From a virus: a DNA stretch of 51,711 nucleotides. The stretch is taken from the IMG/VR virus record IMGVR_UViG_3300045922_000428, positions 1 through 51,711 of that record, one strand, 5' to 3'. Positions 33,298 to 40,978 of the stretch are shown here, piece after piece; positions within the stretch are counted from its first letter, which is position 1; every line of letters starts with the position of its first letter. The translations under genes and the position numbers were made by a program. Below the pieces are notes generated by a model that saw nothing but the letters and a program-made list of their open reading frames with translations, was not told the DNA's origin and did not search any database.

Positions 33298-35600
33298 GCA
33301 ACACTCTATTCAGCGGGTACATCCCTAACGGCCGTCAACAATTCTATGATGCCGTCGGCCGAGCGTTGGTCGGAGGGCGTGTGTTCACCTACAAGCCGGC
33401 AACGCTCATTCCAGTAACCACGTACCGGGACCAGACGCTGTCCACACCTAACACGAATCCAATCATTCTTGATGGCGCAGGCTTTGCCGACATCTACTCA
33501 GCGTCCGATATTCGTCAGATCGTACAAGATCAGAATGGCAACGTCATCTGGGACCGGATCTGCCGCCCGGTTTTGACCGCGTCATCCGGTGCGTTTTTTT
33601 CGTTGCCCGACATTGCGTCGTTGCAAGCAAACACCACGCCACTCTCCCACGTCTACGTTGAAGGGTACTACACCTTCAACGACGGTGGTCAGGGCCTGTT
33701 CATCTGGGATCCAGCCGACACGGTTTCTACGTCCGATGGCGGAAGCATCATTGTGGATGCTAGCGGACGACGCTATTACCGCGACATGGAGCGTCGTGAC
33801 CTCATCAGTGTGCGTTGGTGGGGAGCTGCCGGCACTGGACTTGGAAATGACGCGCCCGCGATCCAAGCCTGTTTCAACTACGCGGCTTCTCATGGACTGA
33901 CACCGTTCGTACCAGCTGGCAACTACCGCACCACAGCGGCATTGTCTTTGGCAGAAGGCGCCAAAGGTATTCAGATGCAGGGCGTGATCCGCCCGACCGG
34001 TGGCTTTGTTGGGTTGACGCTGGGCAGCGGCGGAAGCGTCCGAAATCAAAATAAGGTTTACGGGCCTGTGCGTGTGGTTCGCGAGACCCAATCGGACTGG
34101 TCGTCGGAGGCAGACATCGGTGTTCGCATCTTCAACTTGGACAACGGTACGGCGATCATTGAGCAGGCTGAAAAGTTTACCATCAATGTGCAGTTGGCTA
34201 GCGAAGGCCGTGGCGTCGAAGACAGCAACTTCTACTATGGCCGCATCATTGATGGAAAAATCGGCGTCGATATGCGGACATTCCAACCGGGACCCAACAG
34301 CTACGTCAACTCAATCAGACACTACGGCGGGCACTTTGCATGCAGCAGTTCCACAAACACAACTTTGGACCGCTACGGCTTCAGGATGTCGCGAAACGCG
34401 CCTGGTGACTATGTACTGCACAATGGTCACAGGTTTTTTGGACCATCGTTTGAATTGCAGACCGGATCGTATCTGTCGATCCCGTTCCTTATGGAAGTTG
34501 ATGGGCGCGGCGTGCATGCTTACGGAATTCGCATGGAGGCGTGCTCACCGTTTGTGGCGCGGCACACATCGGCGATGAATGACTGTCTTTATGAAGTTGA
34601 GTTTGTCGGCACCTTTGGCCCGTATATCAGCATTTTGTACGACGCTTCCGCTACTCGAGCCGGTGGCACCATCAAAATAAGGCACCAGTCATGCGCGGCA
34701 TCTGAGACGCCGCGGCTGATTGCCGAGAACGCAAATATCAGAGCCACGGCGTTTCGGGACGTCCGTGATGACGTAAACGGCGTCGGGTTTGAGGGTCTGG
34801 CGGTTGCTTCGGGCAATCCGTCGGGCAGCCCCACCACGCTCAACACATTGATTTTTGGCGGGCTTTCCTCGTTTGGTCTGAATGCTGAAGATATCACAGT
34901 GCCGACGTCGCGCGCCGTGGGCTTCGTAATCAAGACGGATACAGTCCCAAATACTTTTGGACTGCTTCGTGAATACACCATTGCGGCCGAAGGATCCGAG
35001 TTGCGGCCTGTCGTAGTGCAATTTGATTCAAGCGAAAACGTCCTGACAAACACGTCTCCATTGTTGTTTTCAAATGCAAACGCTACGTGGGTTGGTGCGC
35101 CGTCATACTTCTGGGAAACCAACGTCAACATAGACCAGCTGTCGGCTGGCCTCCCACTGTTTTTCTGGCAGCGTGTGACCCTCCACGCGAATTGCGCCTT
35201 TGCTTTTATCGGGGTTCGCGGAGGCTCTGCTTCCGCGCGCCTGCGTGCACTCCGTCTGTACGCCCAACCACTACTTTCGCCACAAGTAATTTTTGGCAAC
35301 TCACGACGGTGGGGCAGCAGATTTTCGAGAGCCGAGGCCGACTGGACCGTGCCATCTCTTAGCTCAGGTGCCACGACCACTTTTGACATCACGGTGCCCG
35401 GTATTCGTCAAGGCGACTCGGTTCAGGTGGGCTTTGCCAAGACTTCAGGTTTCCAAAACGGCGGCGTAATTTTTCAGTCGGCAGTCGGCGGGATAGCATC
35501 GACGAACCAAGTCCGTGTCACCGCTCACAATATTTCAGGCGGTACGATTGTCGTTGGTGACGGCCGACTTTTTGTGACTGGCACGCGACCCTACGTCTGA
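33294..35600 (+). CDS. Tailspike with beta-helix (receptor-binding, possible depolymerase)
   Basis: 768 aa, ATGA overlap. The N-terminal ~110 residues look like a podoviral head-binding domain (GGRVFTYKPATLIPVTTYRDQ, NPIILDGAGFADIYSASDIRQIVQDQNGNVIWD). Next comes a FNDGGQGLFIWDP segment, then RWWGAAGTGLGNDAPAIQACFNYA, the usual start of a right-handed pectate-lyase-like beta-helix, and a beta-rich C-terminus. Such spikes bind and often cleave host surface polysaccharide. The gene ends overlapping the convergent dCMP deaminase gene by 10 bp. Confidence 0.85.
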   Translation: MSNTLFSGYIPNGRQQFYDAVGRALVGGRVFTYKPATLIPVTTYRDQTLSTPNTNPIILDGAGFADIYSASDIRQIVQDQNGNVIWDRICRPVLTASSGAFFSLPDIASLQANTTPLSHVYVEGYYTFNDGGQGLFIWDPADTVSTSDGGSIIVDASGRRYYRDMERRDLISVRWWGAAGTGLGNDAPAIQACFNYAASHGLTPFVPAGNYRTTAALSLAEGAKGIQMQGVIRPTGGFVGLTLGSGGSVRNQNKVYGPVRVVRETQSDWSSEADIGVRIFNLDNGTAIIEQAEKFTINVQLASEGRGVEDSNFYYGRIIDGKIGVDMRTFQPGPNSYVNSIRHYGGHFACSSSTNTTLDRYGFRMSRNAPGDYVLHNGHRFFGPSFELQTGSYLSIPFLMEVDGRGVHAYGIRMEACSPFVARHTSAMNDCLYEVEFVGTFGPYISILYDASATRAGGTIKIRHQSCAASETPRLIAENANIRATAFRDVRDDVNGVGFEGLAVASGNPSGSPTTLNTLIFGGLSSFGLNAEDITVPTSRAVGFVIKTDTVPNTFGLLREYTIAAEGSELRPVVVQFDSSENVLTNTSPLLFSNANATWVGAPSYFWETNVNIDQLSAGLPLFFWQRVTLHANCAFAFIGVRGGSASARLRALRLYAQPLLSPQVIFGNSRRWGSRFSRAEADWTVPSLSSGATTTFDITVPGIRQGDSVQVGFAKTSGFQNGGVIFQSAVGGIASTNQVRVTAHNISGGTIVVGDGRLFVTGTRPYV

Positions 35601-36172
35601 AGACTGACGTGAGGCATCTGGACCCACCGATCTAACAGCCGTGACTTGCGGTAGTCACAGGATTGGCCGAAGGATACCATGCGTTGTTCCCAAGAACTGA
35701 GCCAAAGATCCTTGGCCTCTTGGTGCGGGTACTCGTGGACAAAGTAGATTGAAGAACACCAGGTGTTCATGAGCATCTTGACGCAATGTATGCACGGGCT
35801 GTGTGTGACGTAGCACGCGTCAATCTTTGTGTGGTCTCTCACCTGGATCAATGCATTCTGCTCAGCGTGGATGGCGTGGCAACCGTCCAAGTTGGTCCCC
35901 GAAGCGCTTGACGCGCCGGGGCACCTGTACGGGTAATCCAATTGCATTGAGCCGTCTGCGGCCGTAGAGTACCGGGGCTCGTTGCAGTGATCAACACCCG
36001 AGGCCACTCCGTTGTACCCAGTGCTGAGCACAAAGCCGTTGACGTCCAACAACACGCATCCGACACGGCGGCGAAGGCACGTCGACCGTTGCGCCGTAAC
36101 AAGCGCCAACTTCAACGCCCATTGATGACGACAGATGCGGCCGTATGTTGCTGACGTGGTCGTTGTGTCCAT
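35591..36172 (-). CDS. dCMP deaminase
   Basis: 193 aa from ATG 36172 with GGAGA. The zinc/proton-shuttle motif is HAEQNAL (102-108; His102, Glu104) with PCIHC (126-130) as the other zinc ligands; more Cys and His near residues 63-99 suggest the extra zinc site of T4-type dCMP deaminases. It converts dCMP to dUMP, feeding the thymidylate synthase-fold enzyme encoded upstream. It is the last gene of the leftward cluster. Confidence 0.9.
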   Translation of the reverse strand: MDTTTTSATYGRICRHQWALKLALVTAQRSTCLRRRVGCVLLDVNGFVLSTGYNGVASGVDHCNEPRYSTAADGSMQLDYPYRCPGASSASGTNLDGCHAIHAEQNALIQVRDHTKIDACYVTHSPCIHCVKMLMNTWCSSIYFVHEYPHQEAKDLWLSSWEQRMVSFGQSCDYRKSRLLDRWVQMPHVSLQT

Positions 36173-36274
36173 GTGACATTCTCCAAAAGTAGCAGCGCGA
36201 ACCAAGATCTGCCCGCGCTGCCGAAATGGTCAGAATGTAGTGCTCTCTGCGACTAGGACTGCCATACTCTACAC

Positions 36275-37114
36275 CTAGGCGCAGCTGATACGTGACAGCA
36301 ACCCGTGGTCCGAGATGCCGCCGTGGTGCCGCGACGACTCCAAGAATTCGACGATGTCTTCGGGCGTCATGGGCAGCACACTGCTCAGAGGACGACACCG
36401 CGACACGTAGTGCGCAGGTGCTGGCTCGTTCAGAAGCTCAGTGCTCTGCGCAAGGTGGGAGGCGTAGAGGTGGCTGCTCCCAATGTTCAAGAACAGCGTC
36501 CCTAGACGCGGCGGCTTGATGTTACCGACGCGCACGGCAGTGGCTGCCACATAGGCCGTCATCATGGTGAAGTTGAAGATGTCATAAGGCACCCCCAACC
36601 AAATGTCTGAAGAACGCATGTTGACGACTGTGTGGATCTCCGTGTCTTCGGGGACCAGCGGGGACCTGCGGATCAGAAACTGCATGGACACGGTGCACGG
36701 GATGTCTTTGCTCGGTCCTGGGTTAGATTTCCAGGTGGTCAGCACTGCCTGACGGGTATCTGGCTCAAACGCCAGCTTTGACACCACGTAGTGGAGCTGT
36801 CTGATGAACTCAGGACCGTAGGCGCCGTCAAACGTGACGCCGTTGTTGGAGAAGCTGGAGATGTTCTTGTTGTACGGGGCGATGCCCGCGACGCTGTTGT
36901 CGCCAGTGATGATCCAGTAGGCCTCTGCCGCCATGAACTTGTAATTCAGTGCACGACGTTTGAACGTGATGACGGGATAGTCCATCATGATCCTGAGCTG
37001 TGTGCCCAGGATCTCCCGCGTCTGCATGCCGCGCGGAGCCACCTGACGGTCTTCCGCGGCGTAGAGCTTCCTGAGCTGGCCCAGCCAGGCATCGTTGGCA
37101 AGATCTGAATACAT
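36275..37114 (-). CDS. Thymidylate synthase-fold dNMP hydroxymethylase or synthase
   Basis: 279 aa, ATG 37114 with AAGGAGAAG. Fold motifs: GAYGPEFIRQL, DTRQAVLTTW, catalytic Cys140 in IPCTVSMQF, MRSSDIWLGVPYDIFNF, and LGTLFLNIGSSHLYASH. In thymidylate synthase the residue after PF/PY is Asn, which reads the uracil edge; here it is Asp178, as at Asp179 of T4 dCMP hydroxymethylase, and TS-type PCH is PCT. So a hydroxymethylase acting on dCMP (or dUMP) is at least as likely as dTMP synthesis. Its neighbours support base modification. Confidence 0.8.
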   Translation of the reverse strand: MYSDLANDAWLGQLRKLYAAEDRQVAPRGMQTREILGTQLRIMMDYPVITFKRRALNYKFMAAEAYWIITGDNSVAGIAPYNKNISSFSNNGVTFDGAYGPEFIRQLHYVVSKLAFEPDTRQAVLTTWKSNPGPSKDIPCTVSMQFLIRRSPLVPEDTEIHTVVNMRSSDIWLGVPYDIFNFTMMTAYVAATAVRVGNIKPPRLGTLFLNIGSSHLYASHLAQSTELLNEPAPAHYVSRCRPLSSVLPMTPEDIVEFLESSRHHGGISDHGLLSRISCA

Positions 37115-37135
37115 TGAGGCTTCTCCTTCTCCTTC

Positions 37136-38197
37136 CTACTTGTTCGTAAAGAACGCTTCGGCAAACGGGTACTCGCCGTCAGAAAAGCGCATGTGGTGCG
37201 CCGGGTGTGGCAGCTTGAAGACTGTCGTCTTTGACTTCGCCTCGCGCAGGTTCTTCTTGTGTTTCAACTTGGCAATCGCCGCCAACATGGTTGAGACCTT
37301 GTCATGCGCCGTGTTGCCGAGACAGATGATGCGTCGCGGAGAAGACGGGCAGCACGCTAACCACGCCCGGAACCATTCTGACATCTTTGGACAGTCCTGG
37401 TTGCCCCAGAACAGATCCCTCTCCGGTATCTTGTGCTGCTCCAACACGTCTGTCAGATAGGCGCTGCATCCCTGGCGCCAGAACGAGACAAACGGATATT
37501 GCACAAGATGATCATGTGGGCGATGGTTCGCGAACGACTCGCCGACCACAAGGACGCGCGCTTCCATATTCCCTGCGGTGCGCCATCCCGCCATCTGAGT
37601 CGGTCCGAAAGCCGACCCAAGATCTGACGTTTGCAGGTACTCCACAAGGAGGTCGAATGTGTCCTGCTCGGGCTCATCGAACTTGTATGTTTTTGTGCGA
37701 AGTCCCCAGCAATTTTTGGCGTACCCCTCGTCATAGAAGGCCACGACGCGGCTCCACTGCGCCTCGTCATCCAGCATCTCAGAGCCGCCGGCCAGCCGCC
37801 GTCTGAATTCTTCGACCATCCTGCTCCGATCGGGGCGGCAATAGACGATCCACGGCTTGCACCGCAACGCCACGCGTTGAAGCATGCGGGCGTAGACGCT
37901 TGGGACGCGAAGCGCGCTGTTTGGACGGTAGACCGCATGATAGTACGGCTCAGAGATCCAGCTGCGGTCCATGACGACCGGCGCCAGGCCCTGAAGCGCC
38001 GGCATCATAGCGTCCATGTAGATGCAACACAGTCTTTCGTCTGTGATGTGCTTGAATGAGCCGAGATGCATGCCGAGCACGCGGCGGCCAAGAGGTGCCT
38101 CCAGCAGATTGTGCAGGAGAGTGGACTTTCCAGCGCAATCAGGACCCTCTAAGATCAGCAACGGCTTTGCAGCCGTCGATCTGTTTTCAATGATCAC
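37136..38197 (-). CDS. P-loop dNMP kinase fused to a uracil-DNA-glycosylase-like domain
   Basis: 353 aa from GTG 38197, seven bases after GAGGAG; upstream in-frame codons overlap the MazG gene. Residues 1-195 are a thymidylate-kinase-like P-loop domain (GPDCAGKST, 18-26; VVMDRSWISEPYYH, a DRxxxS-type motif). Residues 212-353 read ARVLVVGES, then PFVSFWRQGCSAYLTDVL, WGNQDC, RRIICLGNTA and KLPHPAHHMRF, the order of UDG-superfamily motifs. This fusion is not one I know. The kinase could phosphorylate a modified dNMP or a hydroxymethyl base; the glycosylase-like half may act on bases in DNA. Confidence 0.7.
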   Translation of the reverse strand: MIIENRSTAAKPLLILEGPDCAGKSTLLHNLLEAPLGRRVLGMHLGSFKHITDERLCCIYMDAMMPALQGLAPVVMDRSWISEPYYHAVYRPNSALRVPSVYARMLQRVALRCKPWIVYCRPDRSRMVEEFRRRLAGGSEMLDDEAQWSRVVAFYDEGYAKNCWGLRTKTYKFDEPEQDTFDLLVEYLQTSDLGSAFGPTQMAGWRTAGNMEARVLVVGESFANHRPHDHLVQYPFVSFWRQGCSAYLTDVLEQHKIPERDLFWGNQDCPKMSEWFRAWLACCPSSPRRIICLGNTAHDKVSTMLAAIAKLKHKKNLREAKSKTTVFKLPHPAHHMRFSDGEYPFAEAFFTNK

Positions 38198-38684
38198 GGC
38201 ACCGCTCCTCCACGATCCCGAACATGTCGCAGTATGGCTCTTCGTCAAAGCCAAACCTGGTCAGGATCTCCTCAATGTTTGGAGGCGTCCAGCCCTCCGG
38301 CTTCATCAGATCGACCGCGTGGCCGCGTTTGGTCGCGCCACGCTCCTTGCTCATGTTGGCCCTGTGGACCTCGTCCCAGAGCTGTTGGAACGGCAAGCCG
38401 AGGATGACTGCGGTACCGATGGCGAAGTAGACCAAGTCGACCAGCGCATCGGCCTGCTTGACCAGGTCCTGGACCATGGCGGCGTCCTGGAATTCCTGAA
38501 GCTCCTCCATCATGCACGCAGCGCGCTCCTGCAACAGCCGTCGCGTAGCCAGGCCTGGCACCAGATGGTTGCAAAAGCCAAACTTTCGGTGCATGCGCAG
38601 AACGTCACAGAACAGGTTCCCGTGAGTGGACAGAAGATCCTCGACGTTGTTGCAACCGGGGACCGTGTCATTGTTGCTGCTCAT
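38187..38684 (-). CDS. MazG-like all-alpha NTP pyrophosphatase
   Basis: 165 aa, ATG 38684 with AGGAG. Motif EELQEFQDAA, then a helix with QADALVDLVYFAIGTAVILG (the ExxE...DxxxD type metal-binding helices) and WDEVHRANMSKERG. These are features of the MazG/PRA-PH-like family that hydrolyses dNTPs to dNMPs. In phages with modified DNA such enzymes remove the normal dNTP. It overlaps both the methyltransferase and kinase genes. Confidence 0.75.
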   Translation of the reverse strand: MSSNNDTVPGCNNVEDLLSTHGNLFCDVLRMHRKFGFCNHLVPGLATRRLLQERAACMMEELQEFQDAAMVQDLVKQADALVDLVYFAIGTAVILGLPFQQLWDEVHRANMSKERGATKRGHAVDLMKPEGWTPPNIEEILTRFGFDEEPYCDMFGIVEERCRDH

Positions 38685-39598
38685 CGCGTCTTGCTCCTGG
38701 TGGGGGCCGACGACTTGGCGCCGACCATGTTCTTGAGAGTGAACACTCTGACGAAATCGCTGGACGAACTGTGCTTCTCCGGCTCCTTGAGAAATGGATC
38801 CAACATCTTCTGCGTCAGAACTGGAGCCTCGCCGACATCAACATGCCACAAGCAGTTGCGTGAATATTCTGGATAGAGTGGTGCAAAGATGACTGCCAGC
38901 AACTCGGTGTTGTAGTATCCCGACAACTGATCAAACAGACCGCGCCACGACACGGGCAGCCGGTCCTTGTAATCACGTTTGGACGCAAAAGTGCCCCACA
39001 CGTGCTTGATCTTGAACCCCGCCCAACCGAGCATGGCTTGCATGAGCGGGAAACTCATCTCGCTGACGTGGTTGTCGGCAGCGCCAACGCGAGGGTCGTA
39101 GACCGGGGTCGAAATCATGGCCTCGCCGCCACTCTCGGCGACCAACTGGCGCATGAGACAGAGCATACGGAAAGCGTGGTCGGCCTCCACGTGCTCGAGC
39201 ACCTCAAAGCATGTGATCAAATCAAACCCACGCTTGTCCACGACTGCCTTCCGGGCCCAGTCCTCGAAGTCGGTGCGCTGGACAAACTCATGCTTCTGAG
39301 AGTTGGCAAAGACCCTCAGAGCTTCTTCGTTGATAGGTCCGTGGTCGATCCCGACATAACGGCCTGTGACAAACGTGAGCTGCGAGGTGTAGAGCGTCAT
39401 GGCGAGTGGCAATTCTCGCCCGCACCCGACGTCCAGAATGCGCGCCGTCTTGTACAGGTTGTTCTTGCGCAGGTACTTGACAACATGGTTCCACCTCAGA
39501 CAATGGGCAATGTAGTCGCGGTGGATGTACCCGCGCCTTGTGGCATGGTTCAACGAAAGGTAGGTGTTGTCGATAGATTTCCCACGCGCGTTAGCCAC
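38681..39598 (-). CDS. Class I SAM-dependent methyltransferase
   Basis: 305 aa, GTG 39598 with GGGAGA. Motif I ILDVGCGRELPLA, acidic loop YVGIDHGPI, motif IV-like FDLITCFEVLEHVEAD, then a Rossmann C-terminal half. No DNA target-recognition domain or NPPY motif is visible, so it is more like a small-molecule or nucleotide methyltransferase than a classic restriction-type enzyme. It is first in the five-gene modification cluster. Confidence 0.75.
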   Translation of the reverse strand: MANARGKSIDNTYLSLNHATRRGYIHRDYIAHCLRWNHVVKYLRKNNLYKTARILDVGCGRELPLAMTLYTSQLTFVTGRYVGIDHGPINEEALRVFANSQKHEFVQRTDFEDWARKAVVDKRGFDLITCFEVLEHVEADHAFRMLCLMRQLVAESGGEAMISTPVYDPRVGAADNHVSEMSFPLMQAMLGWAGFKIKHVWGTFASKRDYKDRLPVSWRGLFDQLSGYYNTELLAVIFAPLYPEYSRNCLWHVDVGEAPVLTQKMLDPFLKEPEKHSSSSDFVRVFTLKNMVGAKSSAPTRSKTR

Positions 39599-39618
39599 GA
39601 CACTTCTCCCAACTTGTG

Positions 39619-39655
39619 AAAAAAACTACGGCCCGCACCGTTACAGCACGGGCCG
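39619..39655 (-). terminator. Rho-independent terminator between 39681 gene and the methyltransferase
   Basis: Leftward strand: CGGCCCG...CGGGCCG stem of at least 7 bp, then TAG and seven Ts. This is the clearest intrinsic terminator in the genome; it separates the modification cluster from the WYR-module genes. Confidence 0.85.
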
Positions 39656-39680
39656 AGTTGCGTCCCGCCGGGGGTCGCGT

Positions 39681-40196
39681 TCAGTCCTCGCTCGAGCTCT
39701 CAGGGGCCGGCGCCGACGGCTTCTTCTTGGGCGCCCGGACACTGGTCTTCCCCGAAACGCCCTTGTCCTTGGCCGGCTTGGCCGCGGAGACCTTCTTGGC
39801 CTCCTTGGTCGCCTTGGCCTCCTTGGTCGCCTTGGTCTTGGCGGGCTCGACATTCTCCTTGGCCGGACGCACGGCGGCCGGCGGGTTCTGACCCTCCTTG
39901 CGCAGCTGACCACGGAACCAGGAGACATAGACGACGTGCTTGTCGGGCATCTCCGGGAACTTCTCGCGGGTCTTCTCGAAGATCTGACGATCGGTCAACG
40001 GGTTGGGTCCCGTGTTGGCCATGATCAGCGCCTTCATGACGGACGAGATGGACTCGGCCCGCGGCTTCTTGGCGACCGGCAGACGCTTGTCCTTCGGAGG
40101 CATGGGAAGCGGCTTGTTGGGCCGCGCCTTCTTCTTGGCGGTCTTGGTGGTCTCGATGGTCTCGGTGGTCTCAACGGTCTCGGTGTTCTCACTCAT
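39681..40196 (-). CDS. WYR-module protein with histone-like Lys/Ala-rich tail (copy 2 of 3)
   Basis: 171 aa from ATG 40196 with AAGGAG. Thr/Glu-rich start, then Lys/Pro-rich linker, then the shared module (SVMKALIMAN, LTDRQIFEKTREKFPEMPD, VYVSWFRGQLRKEG), then about 60 residues of Lys/Ala/Pro repeats (AKTKATKEAKATKEAKK). The tail resembles histone H1-like bacterial proteins and would bind DNA non-specifically. A role in coating phage DNA or tethering the module to DNA is inferred. Own promoter and terminator. Confidence 0.65.
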   Translation of the reverse strand: MSENTETVETTETIETTKTAKKKARPNKPLPMPPKDKRLPVAKKPRAESISSVMKALIMANTGPNPLTDRQIFEKTREKFPEMPDKHVVYVSWFRGQLRKEGQNPPAAVRPAKENVEPAKTKATKEAKATKEAKKVSAAKPAKDKGVSGKTSVRAPKKKPSAPAPESSSED

Positions 40197-40264
40197 GGTG
40201 TGGCTCCTTGCCATGTTCAGAGAGCGGGGATCCGCGCCCTGTAGAAAAAATCCAGAGGCATCCT

Positions 40265-40293
40265 TATCTACTGCGATTGATGGCCGCAGTAAA
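40265..40293 (-). promoter_or_regulatory. Sigma70-like promoter for the 39681 gene
   Basis: Leftward strand: TTTACT, 17 bp beginning GCGGCC, TAGATA. It lies in the gap between the two WYR-module genes. Confidence 0.7.
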
Positions 40294-40307
40294 CATGATG
40301 TTTGTGA

Positions 40308-40916
40308 TCAGACCTTCTTCAGCAGGCCTTTCTTGACCAGTTCCTTTCGGTACCAGTCGACATAGCTGCGGCGATTGTCGGGCAGCCCGAATTTCTCCTG
40401 CACCCGCTTGAAGATCATGTCGTCAGACAGCTCACCCGCAAGGATCAGTGACCTGAACAGGCTGGCGGCAGTCTCCTTCTTCTCGCCAGGCTTCTTGGGA
40501 CCAACGTTCTTCTCCTTGGCCGCTCTGGCCGGCTTCTCGCGACTCGGCTCGTCCGCCTCGTCGGAGGCATACGGGTCGTTGGCCTGCGCTCGATCCTGGG
40601 CCCGCCTCTCACGCACGGCGCGGAGAAGCGTGACCAGCTCGGTCAATTGGACGCCGGCCACGGCCGGTGTCGCATGGACCATTACGTGCTGATCGGTCTC
40701 GGACTCGATCTTCGCGAGCCCTCGTTCGACCAGCTCGTCGATCCCAGCGGTTCCGCCGTAGACCCTGCCGCTGCCAGGCATCTTCCACGTCCGCTTGCCG
40801 ACCTGCCAGGACACGGGACGCTCACCACGCTCGACCCTGAGCGGGTCCGCCAGCCAGGTCGACATCAACTGCCTCAACATGATCAAGGCATCGTCAGACA
40901 GTCCTTCCAATTTCAT
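40308..40916 (-). CDS. WYR-module protein (copy 3 of 3)
   Basis: 202 aa, ATG 40916 with GAGGAG. The N-terminal 90 residues (LSDDALIMLRQLMSTWLADP, WKMPGSGRVYGG) form a winged-helix-like region; then an Arg/Lys-rich linker; then the module SLFRSLILAGELSDDMIFKRVQEKFGLPDN, YVDWYRKELVKKG at the C-terminus. Likely DNA-binding. Immediately downstream of a near-consensus promoter. Confidence 0.65.
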   Translation of the reverse strand: MKLEGLSDDALIMLRQLMSTWLADPLRVERGERPVSWQVGKRTWKMPGSGRVYGGTAGIDELVERGLAKIESETDQHVMVHATPAVAGVQLTELVTLLRAVRERRAQDRAQANDPYASDEADEPSREKPARAAKEKNVGPKKPGEKKETAASLFRSLILAGELSDDMIFKRVQEKFGLPDNRRSYVDWYRKELVKKGLLKKV

Positions 40917-40941
40917 GCCGGTCTCCTCGCTTGGTAGGACG

Positions 40942-40970
40942 ATCTTACATTGGTCCAGCTCACTTGTAAA
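40942..40970 (-). promoter_or_regulatory. Sigma70-like promoter for the 40308 gene
   Basis: Leftward strand: TTTACA, 17 bp, TAAGAT, 26 bp before ATG 40916. Upstream AAATTACCTA resembles the region above the 50.9 kb promoter. Confidence 0.8.
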
Positions 40971-40978
40971 TAGGTAAT

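Noticed and set aside
36173-36274. Promoter for the dCMP deaminase gene
   Set aside because: No TTTACA-N17 match or other convincing -35/-10 pair is visible; readthrough from upstream is simpler.
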